From: Benincasa hispida | Taxonomy: Eukaryota; Streptophyta; Magnoliopsida; Cucurbitales; Cucurbitaceae | DNA length: 64,000 nt | Assembly: GCF_009727055.1 (NCBI RefSeq) | Contig: NC_052353.1 | Location: 46,622,196-46,686,195, forward strand | Direction of reading: 5' to 3' | In this document: piece after piece, positions 1 through 9,826 of the stretch | Position numbering within the stretch: the stretch's first letter is position 1 | How the letters are laid out: the number at the start of each line of letters is the position of its first letter | The notes under the pieces: generated by a model | The model's input: only the letters and a program-made list of their open reading frames with translations | The model's database searches: none | What the model was told of the DNA's origin: nothing | Translations under genes and position numbers: made by a program

Positions 1-359
1 ATCTAATGAAGAGCTCAAATTTTGTGATTCTTGTAGCTATGGCAAATCACACTCTTTAGCCTTCCCTAACTCTAACTCAAGAGCATCTGCAACCTTTGAA
101 CTTATACATATTGATTTGTGGGGTCCAGCTCCTCTCCTGTCTACAGATGGACAAATATTATGCTATCTTTGTTGATGATCACAACAAGTACACATGGGTC
201 TATCCTCTGAGGTTAAAAAGTGAGACTCTTGCAACTTTTCAACACTTTCTCACCTTGATACAAACTCAGTTCAATACACTGATCAAGTCCCTACAGTCGG
301 ATAATGGTGGAGAATTTGTCAAGATACACAAAGTTTGTCACCAACATGGCATTGCCTCC

Positions 360-517
360 AGGTATACCTGTCCATATACATCAGCACAAAATGGAAGGGC
401 TGAGAGGAAGCACAGACACAGTCTCTTATACACATCTAGATGTGTATAAGAGACAGAGGTATACCTGTCCATATACATCAGCACAAAATGGAAGGTCTGA
501 GAGGAAGCACAGACACA
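360..517 (+). repeat. 61-bp duplication flanking an adapter (artefact)
   Basis: Bases 360-420 recur at 457-517 with one mismatch (ggaagggctg against ggaaggtctg). Only the 36 bases of adapter lie between them (421-456). The extra 97 bp is 32 codons plus one base, so it alone shifts the integrase from frame 3 to frame 1. Taking it out conceptually restores the frame. This looks like a sequencing-library chimera and not natural DNA. Confidence 0.93.
419..456. other. Nextera mate-pair junction adapter (two Tn5 mosaic ends)
   Basis: Positions 438-456 read AGATGTGTATAAGAGACAG, the 19-bp Tn5 mosaic end used in Nextera libraries. Positions 419-437 are its reverse complement with one mismatch at 420. 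Two mosaic ends joined head to head are the circularisation junction of Nextera mate-pair libraries. Untrimmed junction sequence was therefore assembled into the genome. Confidence 0.96.
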
Positions 518-1077
518 TAGTGAAGACAAGGCTAACCCTACTAGACCAAACACATTTTCCCTTACGTCATTGGTGGGATGCTTTCTTATACTCCACTCTG
601 CTGATTAATGGTCTTCCCACCCCTGTCCTAAATGGACAGTCTCCAATTGAAGTGATGTTAAAAAAGAAGCTCAAGTTTGAGGAGCTTCGAATATTTGGGT
701 GTGCATGTTTTCCCTGCTTGAGACCGTACAGTTCACATAAGTTGGGCTATCGAATAGAGAAGTGCATCTACCTCGGCCCTGCTGTGAATCACAAAGGCTA
801 CAAATACCTCAACCCCAATGGTAGGTTGTTCATCTATCGGCATGTTGTGTTTGATGAAACTGATTTTCCTTGTCAGGTGTCTCCTTCAGCTTGCAGACCA
901 GCCAAGCAAGTAGTTGCCATCCACCCGGTTTCCTGGCCGCCCCTCAGTCAGGACACATTGCACAGTGACTCTATGCCCTCTACGTCCACCACTTCACCCT
1001 CATCAATTATCAGAACAACCCATACTCAATCACCAACTGATAACTCTACAAACAGCCCAGCCTTCTCACCTCCCTCT

Positions 1078-1430
1078 TCTGATCGTCTACCCACCAATTG
1101 TTTACCCGACGATCGTTTACCCTCATTGTTTAGTATCCAACCCTCTGATCGCCTACCCACCAGTTTCTTACCCAGCAATCGTTTACCCAACGATCGTTCA
1201 CCTACTGATCGTTTACTCACCAATCCTTTACCCTCATTGTGTAATGTCCAGCCCACCAATCGTTTACCTACCACCCGCTTACCCACCAATCGTTTACCTA
1301 CCACCCGCTTACCCACCAATCGTTTACAACTCAATTGTTTACCCACCGATCGTTTACCCTCCCATCGTTTACCTCCTGACTCACCATCGCCTACTGCCCA
1401 ACCCACTTATCGTTTACCTTCATCATCCAC
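1078..1430 (+). repeat. 15-bp coding repeat in the integrase-RT linker (TxRLP)
   Basis: A degenerate tandem repeat of about 15 bp, typified by accaatcgtttaccc, encodes a pentapeptide of the type T-N/D/T-R-L-P. It is clearest from 1250 to 1400. It lies between the integrase and the reverse transcriptase, where copia polyproteins have a variable Pro/Ser/Thr-rich linker. The same core (atcgtttacc / atcgtctacc) reappears in non-coding DNA just past the 3' LTR start at 3380-3700. Confidence 0.85.
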
Positions 1431-3097
1431 TGTCCAGTCTTCACCCGATACTGTTCCACACCCTATACCTGTATCTACTCATCCCAGGATTACCCGAGGA
1501 AAGGCTGGCATCTTCAAACCCAAAATATTGTCCTCCCAAACCCACAAAGATTGGTCCCTAACCGAACCTACACGAGTCACTGATGCACTCAAAACCACGC
1601 AATGGAACAAAGCGATGAGTGATGAATTTCAAGCACTGATGAAAAATCAGACCTGGACTTTAATTCCTCCGTCAACATCGATGAATAATGTTGGGAATAA
1701 GTGGGTATTCAGAATCAAACGGAGGCCTAATGGCTCCATTCTACGCTACAAGGCACCACTTGTAGCAAAAAGTTTCCATCAAAACCCGGGCATTGATTTC
1801 TTCGAGACATTTAGTCCAGTGGTAAAGATGTCCACCATTCGGATCATCATTAGCCTTGTTGTATCCAAAAGGTGGCAGCTGAGACAGTTAGATTTCAATA
1901 ACGCCTTCCTTAATGGGGTCCTCAATGAAGAAGTTTGCATGTGCCAACCATAAGGATTTGTTCATCCTCAACTATCAAATCATGTATGTCGCTTACACAA
2001 GGCCATATATGGCCTCAAACAAGCGCCAAGGGCTTGAAACAACACACTGAAGACAGCACTATGTAGCTGGGGCTTTCAGAATGCTAAGTCTAATACATCT
2101 TTCTTCATATATCGGAGCACTTCTGCCTTGATACTCTTACTGGTATATGTTGATGATTAATTATCACCGACACCGATCCGCAGGTAATCAACAAGCTTGT
2201 AACAGCCTTGGACTCCAAGTTTTCTCTAAAGGATCTTGACTAACTCCATTACTTCCTTGGAGTCCAACTGCACACTATCACAAATGAAGTTATACTGAAT
2301 CAGGCAAAATATATCGAGGACCTACTCCATTGCCTTGACCTTGGAGATCTCAAACCGGCACCCTCTCCGAGTGTTCTAAACAAACAACTCTCCATCTTTG
2401 ATGGCACTCCTCTTGACAATCCCTATATCTATCGGAGCACGATTGGCGCCCTACAGTACTTAACCACCACGAGACCTGACATTACATATGCGGTTAATCA
2501 TCTAAGTCAGTACTTAAAGCAACCTACGGACGTTCACTGGCAAACGGTGAAAAGAGTATTAAGATATGTAAGTGGTACTCGACACTTTGGCCTCTACATT
2601 CAACATGGGTCCGACCTGTCTGTTTCGGCCTTCTTCGATGCCGATTGGGTAGCCAACATAGACGATCGAAAATCAATTGCTGCTTATTACATCTTTCTTG
2701 GTGGTAATCTTGTCTTCTGGTCCTCAAAGAAACAATCCGTTGTAACCCGGTCCAGCACGAAGTCTGAATATAGAGCGCTTGCTCATGCCTCTGCAGAAAT
2801 CATCTGGGTACAACAACTACTGTCTGAGATTGGTGTCAAACATAAGTCGACTCCAGTCCTGTGGTGTGACAACCTCAGCGCCGGTTCTCTAGCCATCAAT
2901 TCGGTGTTTCATGCGCGGACCAAGCACATTGAGATCAACATTCACTTCGTTCGTGATCAAGACCTCAGTGGTCAGCTTAATGTTCGTTATGTACCATCCT
3001 CCGACCAAATTGCGGATTGCCTCACCAAGACCTTAACACACTCACAGTTCTTCCACCTTCGATCCAAACTCGGTGTAGTAGAACTACCCTCTCGTTT

Positions 3098-3106
3098 GAT
3101 GGGAGA
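3098..3106 (+). other. Polypurine tract of the left copia element
   Basis: The purine-rich stretch gatgggaga directly precedes the TGTTA start of the 3' LTR. This is the expected place for plus-strand priming. Confidence 0.6.
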
Positions 3107-3357
3107 TGTTAAGGATGCCAACACAGCCAGTCACATCACCAAAGGGAAATCCACTCAGCAACTCTATCAGCAGTGCAAAACTTCATAAATTACGGTCTTA
3201 CCTCTTTACCAAAAGAATAGGATGGTTACAACAAGTGTCTAACCATTTTTTTGTTGTTGAGTTATTCTTGCATTCCCAAATTAGGGATTCCATGTTGTAT
3301 AAATAGAACACCTATGTACATTTCAAAATACAAGAAAATATAAAGGAAAGGTTGGCC
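3107..3357 (+). repeat. 3' LTR of the left copia element (3' end unresolved)
   Basis: The LTR begins TGTTAAGG right after the polypurine tract. It contains a TATA box at 3297-3306. The other LTR is outside the window, so the 3' border cannot be set. The tandem block that follows (3368-3700) may be part of R/U5 or may be flanking DNA. Confidence 0.65.
3297..3306 (+). promoter_or_regulatory. LTR TATA box
   Basis: The sequence gtataaatag lies about 190 bp inside the LTR, the usual layout of U3 followed by R in plant copia LTRs. Confidence 0.55.
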
Positions 3358-3367
3358 CGCCACTGTC

Positions 3368-3700
3368 GTGTACCTTCTGCATTATCGTCTACCTAGCTAA
3401 AACTGTCGTTTACCTTTGTTTGATACTATCATCTACCTCTTGACGTTATTGTCTACACGACATCATCTATCACTTGACGCTATCGTCTACCTCCTTTAAA
3501 TACTATCGTCTATACGCTATCGTCTACCTCCTTCAGATGTTATCGTTTACCTCCTCTAAACGCTATCGTCTATCACTTGACGCTATCGTCTACCTCCTTT
3601 AAATGCTATCGTCTACCACTTGACACTATCGTCTACTTGTTGGCATTAGCGTCTAGCTTTTGACTACTATCATTTACCGTCCCATCGTATACCTCTTCAA
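3368..3700 (+). repeat. Degenerate minisatellite of atcgtctacc units
   Basis: There are about fifteen loosely spaced units of the type (c)tatcgtctacctcc, separated by short variable spacers such as tttaaatg and acttgacg. No open frame is kept. The core matches the coding repeat at 1078-1430 of the same element. Confidence 0.85.
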
Positions 3701-3759
3701 ACGACAACTTCACACTTTAACTGGTAGGATGCACAAAGATAGATGATGCCTAAATGAAC

Positions 3760-3995
3760 CTAAATATTTTTCAAATGAAAATGAAAGGACTAAAAATAAT
3801 CGTTGTTTAAATTACAGGGGCAAGCATGAACATTTTGAAAGTATAGAAGGACCAAAATGAACCAAAGTTAAAATTATAGAGATCAAAATGAATTTAGAAA
3901 AAGTATAGAAACCAAAATGAACATAAAAAATATAGAGAGAGACCAGAATGAACAAAAAAAAAAATACATAAACCAAAATGAACACAATGTATATA
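3760..3995. repeat. Decayed repeat of accaaaatgaac units
   Basis: Five to six imperfect units contain accaaaatgaac with an AT-rich spacer (tatagaa, ttaaaatta). No coding potential was seen. Confidence 0.6.
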
Positions 3996-5545
3996 ATTAA
4001 CACACTACTAACGAATCATGTAAATTTCTACGTCAATTTATTCTTTATTTACGTTTTCTGTTTTATTTGATTGTTAATTTCATAACATGATGATCTAAAA
4101 ATTGTATGTTCTATCAAAGATCATTTAATACAAATTTGAGATATTCTGTAATTTCTAGTTGGTATATTTTATAAAATATTACTAGTTGTATTGTGACGGT
4201 GACTCTAAGGGTGTGTTTGGTGTGTGATAAAAGTAGAGAGTTGAGTTAAGTTGAGTTGGTAATTATTATCTGGAGAGTTAAATTGTTTGTGCTTGTTTGC
4301 AGAGTTGAGTTGAGTTGGTAATTATTGTCTGTGTTTGTTGTGCAGAGTTGAGTTGGGGATTTGATGCAGTTTTTTGTGAATGAGATTAGTTTTATTTTTT
4401 TCTGTTTGTTTTTTATTTCATTCTTTCATTTTTTTAGTTTTATGTTTTGCTATTGTTGATTAATTTTTAAATATACACGTATGTTCTCAAATCATTTATG
4501 ACATAAACTGGACAATCTCAATTTTTTTTCTCAATTTGTAGAACATAATAGATTATTTTTCATATATTCTTTTCAAAAATTATAATAATTCTAATTTTCT
4601 TCAATCTATAAAACATACCAATAAAATACATTTCATATTGCTGCTCAATAAATTGGTATATTGTATATTGTATGTATATATATTGAAGGTAATTATCCCA
4701 ATTACTAATTGGTATATTGTATGTATATATTGTATCTTGCTAACTTAACTTTATTATTTCACATATACAGTTTATTTTTATATAATATGGATAGTATATT
4801 TGGAATTGAAATTGTACATAGGATAATTACCTTTCATTTGATTATGATGGTGAGAATGTGATATAGTACAGTAACATTTTTCATAATATCATAAAAATAA
4901 TATGAAACGACCGAACATGTGACCATTTCAAAAAAAATCATAAAATATATGTTTTTTTCGATACTTATAATATAACACAGCGAGTGCCTCAGATAGAACA
5001 TAAGATAAGATAAGATCAAATATTACTGATTTTTAGGATTAGTCTTGAATGGATAAAAAAATGTGGTTTTAATAACTCACAATTTTTGTTGATGAGGTTG
5101 ACAGGTAATAAATAATGATGGTGACTTTGACGGACGAAATTAAAAGTGGAAACAGTGGAGAAGAAGACGAAAATTGGACACGCCAATAGTTGAAATCTGC
5201 CCATAAAATCCACGAAAGGGTGGGAGAATTGATTAGGGTGATTAATGATGTATGGTTGAACGGCAATTTTGCATGTACGGTTGAATATTGGCTCGGCCTC
5301 GGTGTGGATGGACCAATTAATTAGCAAAGGAGTCTTATCATTTAATCTTTTTTTGAAGAATGTGGCCAATCAATTGGCACATCATGAGTAAGACCCTTTA
5401 ATTTGTTGTCTTTCAAACTCTCATATTCTTATGCTACTCAATATAAAATTCTTTAAAGTTCCATTTTCCAAACTTATCTAATATATTTTTGTATTATTCA
5501 TTTTCTATTTAATACATCGTTGATATATTTTAAATTTTTATTGAT
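3996..5545. other. AT-rich intergenic DNA
   Basis: No supported gene. A sequence starting near 4208 (gggtgtgtttggtg) resembles the end of a plant inverted-repeat element, but no partner end was found. A 117-codon open frame on the minus strand at 5016-5369 has no recognisable domain and is not called. Confidence 0.5.
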
Positions 5546-5547
5546 AA

Positions 5548-6364
5548 ATTAGGAGCTCTGGTTTGACCCGAGATGGGATCAAATCGGGAATTCAGGGTCC
5601 CTAGTTAGGGATGGGACGGAGACATGGAGGTATTCTCGCCGATCCCCGTCCCGGTTAATTTATATATTATATTATATATATATTATATATATAAAAAAAT
5701 GGGGATGGTTCCCCGCGACCCGTTTCCCCAAGGAATCTCCGTCCCCGTTTTCAAATGGAGGGGACAGGGGCGGGGATGGGGATTCCCCTACTCCGTCCCG
5801 ACCCCGTTGCCAACCCTAGGTTGAAATTATTTATTGTTAGTTTTTTCAACCCAAATAATCCTTATTAAAAAATGAACCTAATCCAACTCAACCATAAAAC
5901 ATTTGGGTTGAGTTGGTTGGAGTTATTTGGATCATCTATTTTAATTTTTATTCTAAAAAAAATAAAATGTTAATATATAAAAATTTAATTTAATTATTTT
6001 TCATAGATTGAATTAAGATTAACAATGAATTTATATCATAAAATGTTTTTTTATAAAAGTGTCAAACATACTATTTTTAGGAGTTGTTGAAGAATAAGTT
6101 ATCAAAAACAAATATTAGAATCAAATAAAATTAAAATAAATATATATATATAGTTGTCTTAGAAGTAAATCAATAAATATTTTAAAGGTAATAATAAGTT
6201 CAAGTTAGTTTTGGATTAAGTGAACCTATGAACCAACCCAATCCAAAAAAATTTATTTATTTAAACTCGACCCAACTTAAATGAGTTGATAATCCAACTC
6301 AAACCGCACATATTAAGCTTGATTGATTGGTTTTTTTAGGTTATCAAGGTTTTTGGACACCCTA
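5548..6364 (-). mobile_element. CCCAACC-rich TIR element, copy 1 (interrupted)
   Basis: Read on the minus strand, this matches the element at 33657-34261. It starts with gtagggtgtccaaaaacc and contains the cccaaccc/gggttggg blocks. It also shares the stretch ttcaacccaaataatcc with that copy. The outer part at about 5560-5598 (tttgacccgagatggg) is separated from the rest by the GC-rich foldback at 5599-5820, which has inserted into this copy. Confidence 0.6.
5599..5820. mobile_element. GC-rich foldback element with AT core
   Basis: The ends are inverted repeats: cctag..gggatgggacgg on the left and ccgtcccgaccccg..ccctagg on the right. The arms are full of gggacgggg/ccccgtccc and the centre is a TA-rich stretch (5660-5700). 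Composition differs sharply from the AT-rich flanks. It is a non-coding MITE-like repeat. Confidence 0.65.
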
Positions 6365-6510
6365 CACATCAGTGTTTTATTTTAAAAATTTTTCAATAAA
6401 AAGTGTTTAAATGAAAATAACTTTTTCAATAACATTTTTCTTAGTCGATCCAAACATGCCCTAATATATAACTTGTTTCATGGGTCACATAAAAGTTTAA
6501 AATAAGAAAA

Positions 6511-6663
6511 AATGAGAAATTTTCAAAAATAGAAAAAATGTCAAACTATTTACAGAAATAGTAAAAAAACACTGATAGACTTCTATCAATCTCTATTAAA
6601 GAGATTAAAATTTTGTTATGTTGTATAAATAATTTTATTTATTTTTCTATTTTTGAAAATCCT
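6511..6663. mobile_element. Short TIR element of the tgatagac type
   Basis: The left end is gaaattttcaaaaatag and the right end is ctatttttgaaaatcctc, its near-perfect inverse. Inside lie tgtcaaactatttac and tgatagacttctatca. Non-coding. A related copy is at 20909-21105. Confidence 0.65.
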
Positions 6664-6989
6664 CAAAAAATATATAAATTATTATATATATGAAAAAAAA
6701 ACCATTTATAAAATTGAATTATAGAATAAGATACTCCCAAAAAAATCTTTTACAACTAATTATACATTTTAATTCAATGTGTATAGTATAAAAATTTATT
6801 TTACTGTTGTGAACTCTTCTTGATCTAACTCTTTATCTTGAACTACTTTTGAATGATAATCTATCATGATTGGTTTTGGAATCATTTACTTAAGTTGGCA
6901 ATATTTTTTTTGTCTCATGGTTGTTTATAGAAGTTCTAAAAGTTGAAGAACATGTAGATAAAGATTGGAAGGTTGCAAGAGAAGAAACT

Positions 6990-7180
6990 AAGAGCCTAGT
7001 TGGATTGACTTGAAAAAAAGTGTTTTTCAAATAATTCATTTTTATTTAAATATTTTTGACAAAACTTATTGAAAATATACTTAGAAACTATTCTGAGTAA
7101 TTGTCAAATACTCCAAATTTTTCAGAATAACTTATTTTTTAAATTAAAAACTTGAAAATGCATTCCGAACACACCCTAAA
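6990..7180. mobile_element. Possible MITE with degenerate ends
   Basis: The left end is gcctagttggattgact and the right end is gcattccgaacacaccc, a weak inverted match. The interior includes ttgaaaaaaagtgtttttcaa. This resembles common plant MITEs, but the ends have diverged and no clear target duplication is seen. Confidence 0.4.
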
Positions 7181-9533
7181 TTTTGAATTTTCCATACTAT
7201 CGAGGAAATTATAAATCTGAAAGTTTGTGACTTTTCTTTCTTAATCAATTTAAAAAATATATGTCAATTATCACTGATTAGGCTCAGTTTAGCTAGAAGT
7301 CTCTATTTATTGGTGTCAAATCAAGCACTAATTCTTTAGGTAGACTAACAATAATTTTTTTTATATTACTAACAACAAAATTTCTCTTGTTTATATCAGA
7401 ATAATTTCAACAGACATGGTATACAAATACATGAATTCTATTATTCTTTTGGCGTTACTGAATCTTACTGTAGTTATTTAATTTATATTATGCTACTGTT
7501 GAACACAAGAATCCTAATGCTAAACTACGAATAGAAAGGGAGAAAATTTATTGGTAATTTATACACTGAGCGGTGACCAGATATCTTTTAAAACGAAAAC
7601 GGTAACATGGAGATCATAATTGAGTAAATTAGTTAAGAAATTGGTCACATCACATGATGCACTTTCACTAAGGGCTAGAATATATTAAATCTGTTGCATC
7701 CAATTCCTTCCCTTATTTTCCCAAAGATATTGAAGTTGGACTTCATTGGATCCGTCACTTTAGAGCACATAATCTGTCGACACGTAAGATTTGAAGAGTT
7801 GTCTGATAATTTGAAGAGTTACTTGGTATGCTGTTATTACCATTTGTGATGCGTGTTTATGGAGGTACCTTGCGTCCTCCAAGTGGCTAGTCTAACTATA
7901 CGGCATTTGTTGTTCTAAGTGGCTTGGGATTTCTATAGTAGGGACCCAAGATGACTCTTCTTCATGGGGACCCAAGACCCAAGATCCAAAATGACATTGG
8001 TAAGAAATAATAATAATTAAAAATAAAGACAACCTCTACCTCTCAATGAAACCTTCTTTCCAAATTTTTTTTATTTAAAAAAAAAATGCAAAACTACAAC
8101 AAATATGGGTTGGAATTTGCCAAAAGTGTGATATAAATAAATTCGAAAATTAACGTTTAAAGTTAAGAAGTGAAATTGAATCTTAAAATTTATGTTAGGT
8201 AAAGGTAAAATTAAAAGCATTTAAACAAGGAACTTAAAAAAAATGTTAGTTTAGTCCATTCAGAAACATTTTAGATTAAAAATAACCATTTTCTAAAAAA
8301 GTTTAAAAGAAAAATGATGTAGATTAATAAATGAAAATGGAATTGACAACTTTTTGTAGAATAAATCACATGATATGATAATATTTTTTTAGCGTGGAAA
8401 CACTGTTATTCCCGTTAAAAGAAAAGAAAAGAAAAAGTGGAGAATGCAATTCACGTTTTCCAATAACGTCTCCTTTTTATTAAAAGATAAAGGGAAAAAA
8501 GTTTGAGCAAGAGATTTGATTGTTTGTTCTACTTTCATCAAGAAATCTTATCGAATTGATTTCTCTTTCCAAAATAAATGTAATTAATCTTCAATATCAA
8601 CAATAAAGTGGAATTCTATACTTCAATTTGAAGATCCTCTATTCTTCTGTTAAAAGAAAAATAATAGTTTCTTTCTCCCTCTTTTGGAACACATGAAATA
8701 CATTTGTATTCTAAGCAAACAAAATCCATAATGAAATCGGTGTCATTTATCAAGTTAAAGTCTAAAAAAAAATACTCAATTATTACCTCCAACTTTTCTA
8801 ATTTTTTTTGTCTTCAAATTCATAGACGAAAAAGTATATATTAAACAAATCTAAACCCTTTCTGGGAAAAATGAAAATTATAAACCATCTTTTGTTGTCA
8901 TCTTCCTCCTTTCAACTTCACATCTCTTTTGTTTACTTCAACGATACATAAATATGCATACTTTTTGAAGAAAAAGAAATCTTCACGGGTGATTTTGAAA
9001 AAAATAAAAAATCAATCTTCATAACTGAAACTTCAAGAATATAATTAAAACTATACAGGAGAATAGTTGATAATTTTTTGTTTATTCAGATTCTTACTCC
9101 AGCATTCACCCGTTTATTTATGTTCCCATTCCCCCATCATGATCAAATCTACAAGGCTAGTAGTGCAATGCGATTTAGAATAAAGAGTGGAATCGAAAGT
9201 AACTTTCAAGGTCCATTCAAGCTGTGGTAAACGAGAGATGGCCCACAGACATAGACTTGGTAAGTTTGTTGATGGTGCATGGAAAAGTGTGATGAATAAA
9301 GAAATATTTTGATTCGTGAGATGTGTTTTAGGATTTGAATTCGGAGAGCTATCTGTAATCAAAGATAAACCATATCCAGTAACCCAGAGGAGCTCTTTCA
9401 TCAGCTACAACTTCATTTTTATAATGCCAACTAAAAATTGTAGCTCTTGAACTAGAAAAACTAAAAAATAGTTTTCCAATTTATCTTAATCCATCAAATA
9501 TATTCGAGTAATTGCATCGGTGTAACCTTCATT
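7181..9533. other. AT-rich intergenic DNA
   Basis: No gene, RNA or clear repeat could be supported. A 95-codon open frame on the minus strand at 9114-9401 lacks any recognisable motif. Confidence 0.5.
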
Positions 9534-9539
9534 TTTATT
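9534..9539 (-). terminator. Candidate poly(A) signal of the aconitase gene
   Basis: AATAAA on the minus strand, about 290 bp past the aconitase stop codon. It would give a 3' UTR of ordinary plant length that includes a (CAG)n-like run near 9790-9805. Confidence 0.35.
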
Positions 9540-9826
9540 ATCCCTGACAAAGTGGATGCCAGATAAAATACCACAATAAAAAGGGCGAGATGAAACAGCG
9601 ACAGGATAAATACTGCCAGATGAGAATAATCATTACAATTGAAATAAATACAACTCGCCAGTTCTCAAGACAGGCAAACCTGCTTATAGATCGCTCTCTA
9701 TTCAAAAAATTGAGTCCCACCAGGGATTTTCTATTTCCTTATTAACGAAAATGGGGAATAAGAAAAGGACGAGTAAGCGCCCAAGGCCCCTGCTGCTGCT
9801 GCTAAATAAGAAACTCCACATGTTCC

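Larger units (their letters stand above)
2..3188 (+). pseudogene. Ty1/copia pol remnant (IN, RT, RNase H), broken
   Basis: This is the 3' part of a copia polyprotein; gag, protease and the 5' LTR lie outside the window. It starts in the integrase zinc-binding region (CDSCSYGKSH, then IDLWGPAP near 107-134). The integrase core follows (FVDDHNKYTW, LQSDNGGEF, SAQNGR..ERKHRH), then a proline-rich linker. The reverse transcriptase (KWVFRIKR near 1700, YVDD at 2146-2157) and RNase H (FFDADW, TRSSTKSEYRA, VLWCDN, ARTKHIEI) follow. It is not functional. There is a frameshift near 151-156 and a 97-bp artefactual insertion at 421-517. Stops lie at 1951-1953, near 2038 (expected Trp) and near 2239. A frameshift right after YVDD moves the rest into another frame. 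The last reading frame runs into the 3' LTR and stops at 3188. The family is clear; the exact lineage is not. Confidence 0.93.

Noticed and set aside
1026..1406. Minus-strand open frame rich in GKRLVGKR
   Set aside because: It is the antisense shadow of the TxRLP coding repeat.
914..1561. Long open frame overlapping the copia pol linker in another frame
   Set aside because: It is a shadow of the 15-bp repeat; no domain, and the pol frame has clear conserved motifs.
5016..5369. 117-codon minus-strand open frame
   Set aside because: No recognisable motif and AT-rich composition.
9114..9401. 95-codon minus-strand open frame downstream of aconitase
   Set aside because: No family recognised and no splice or start context that supports a gene.
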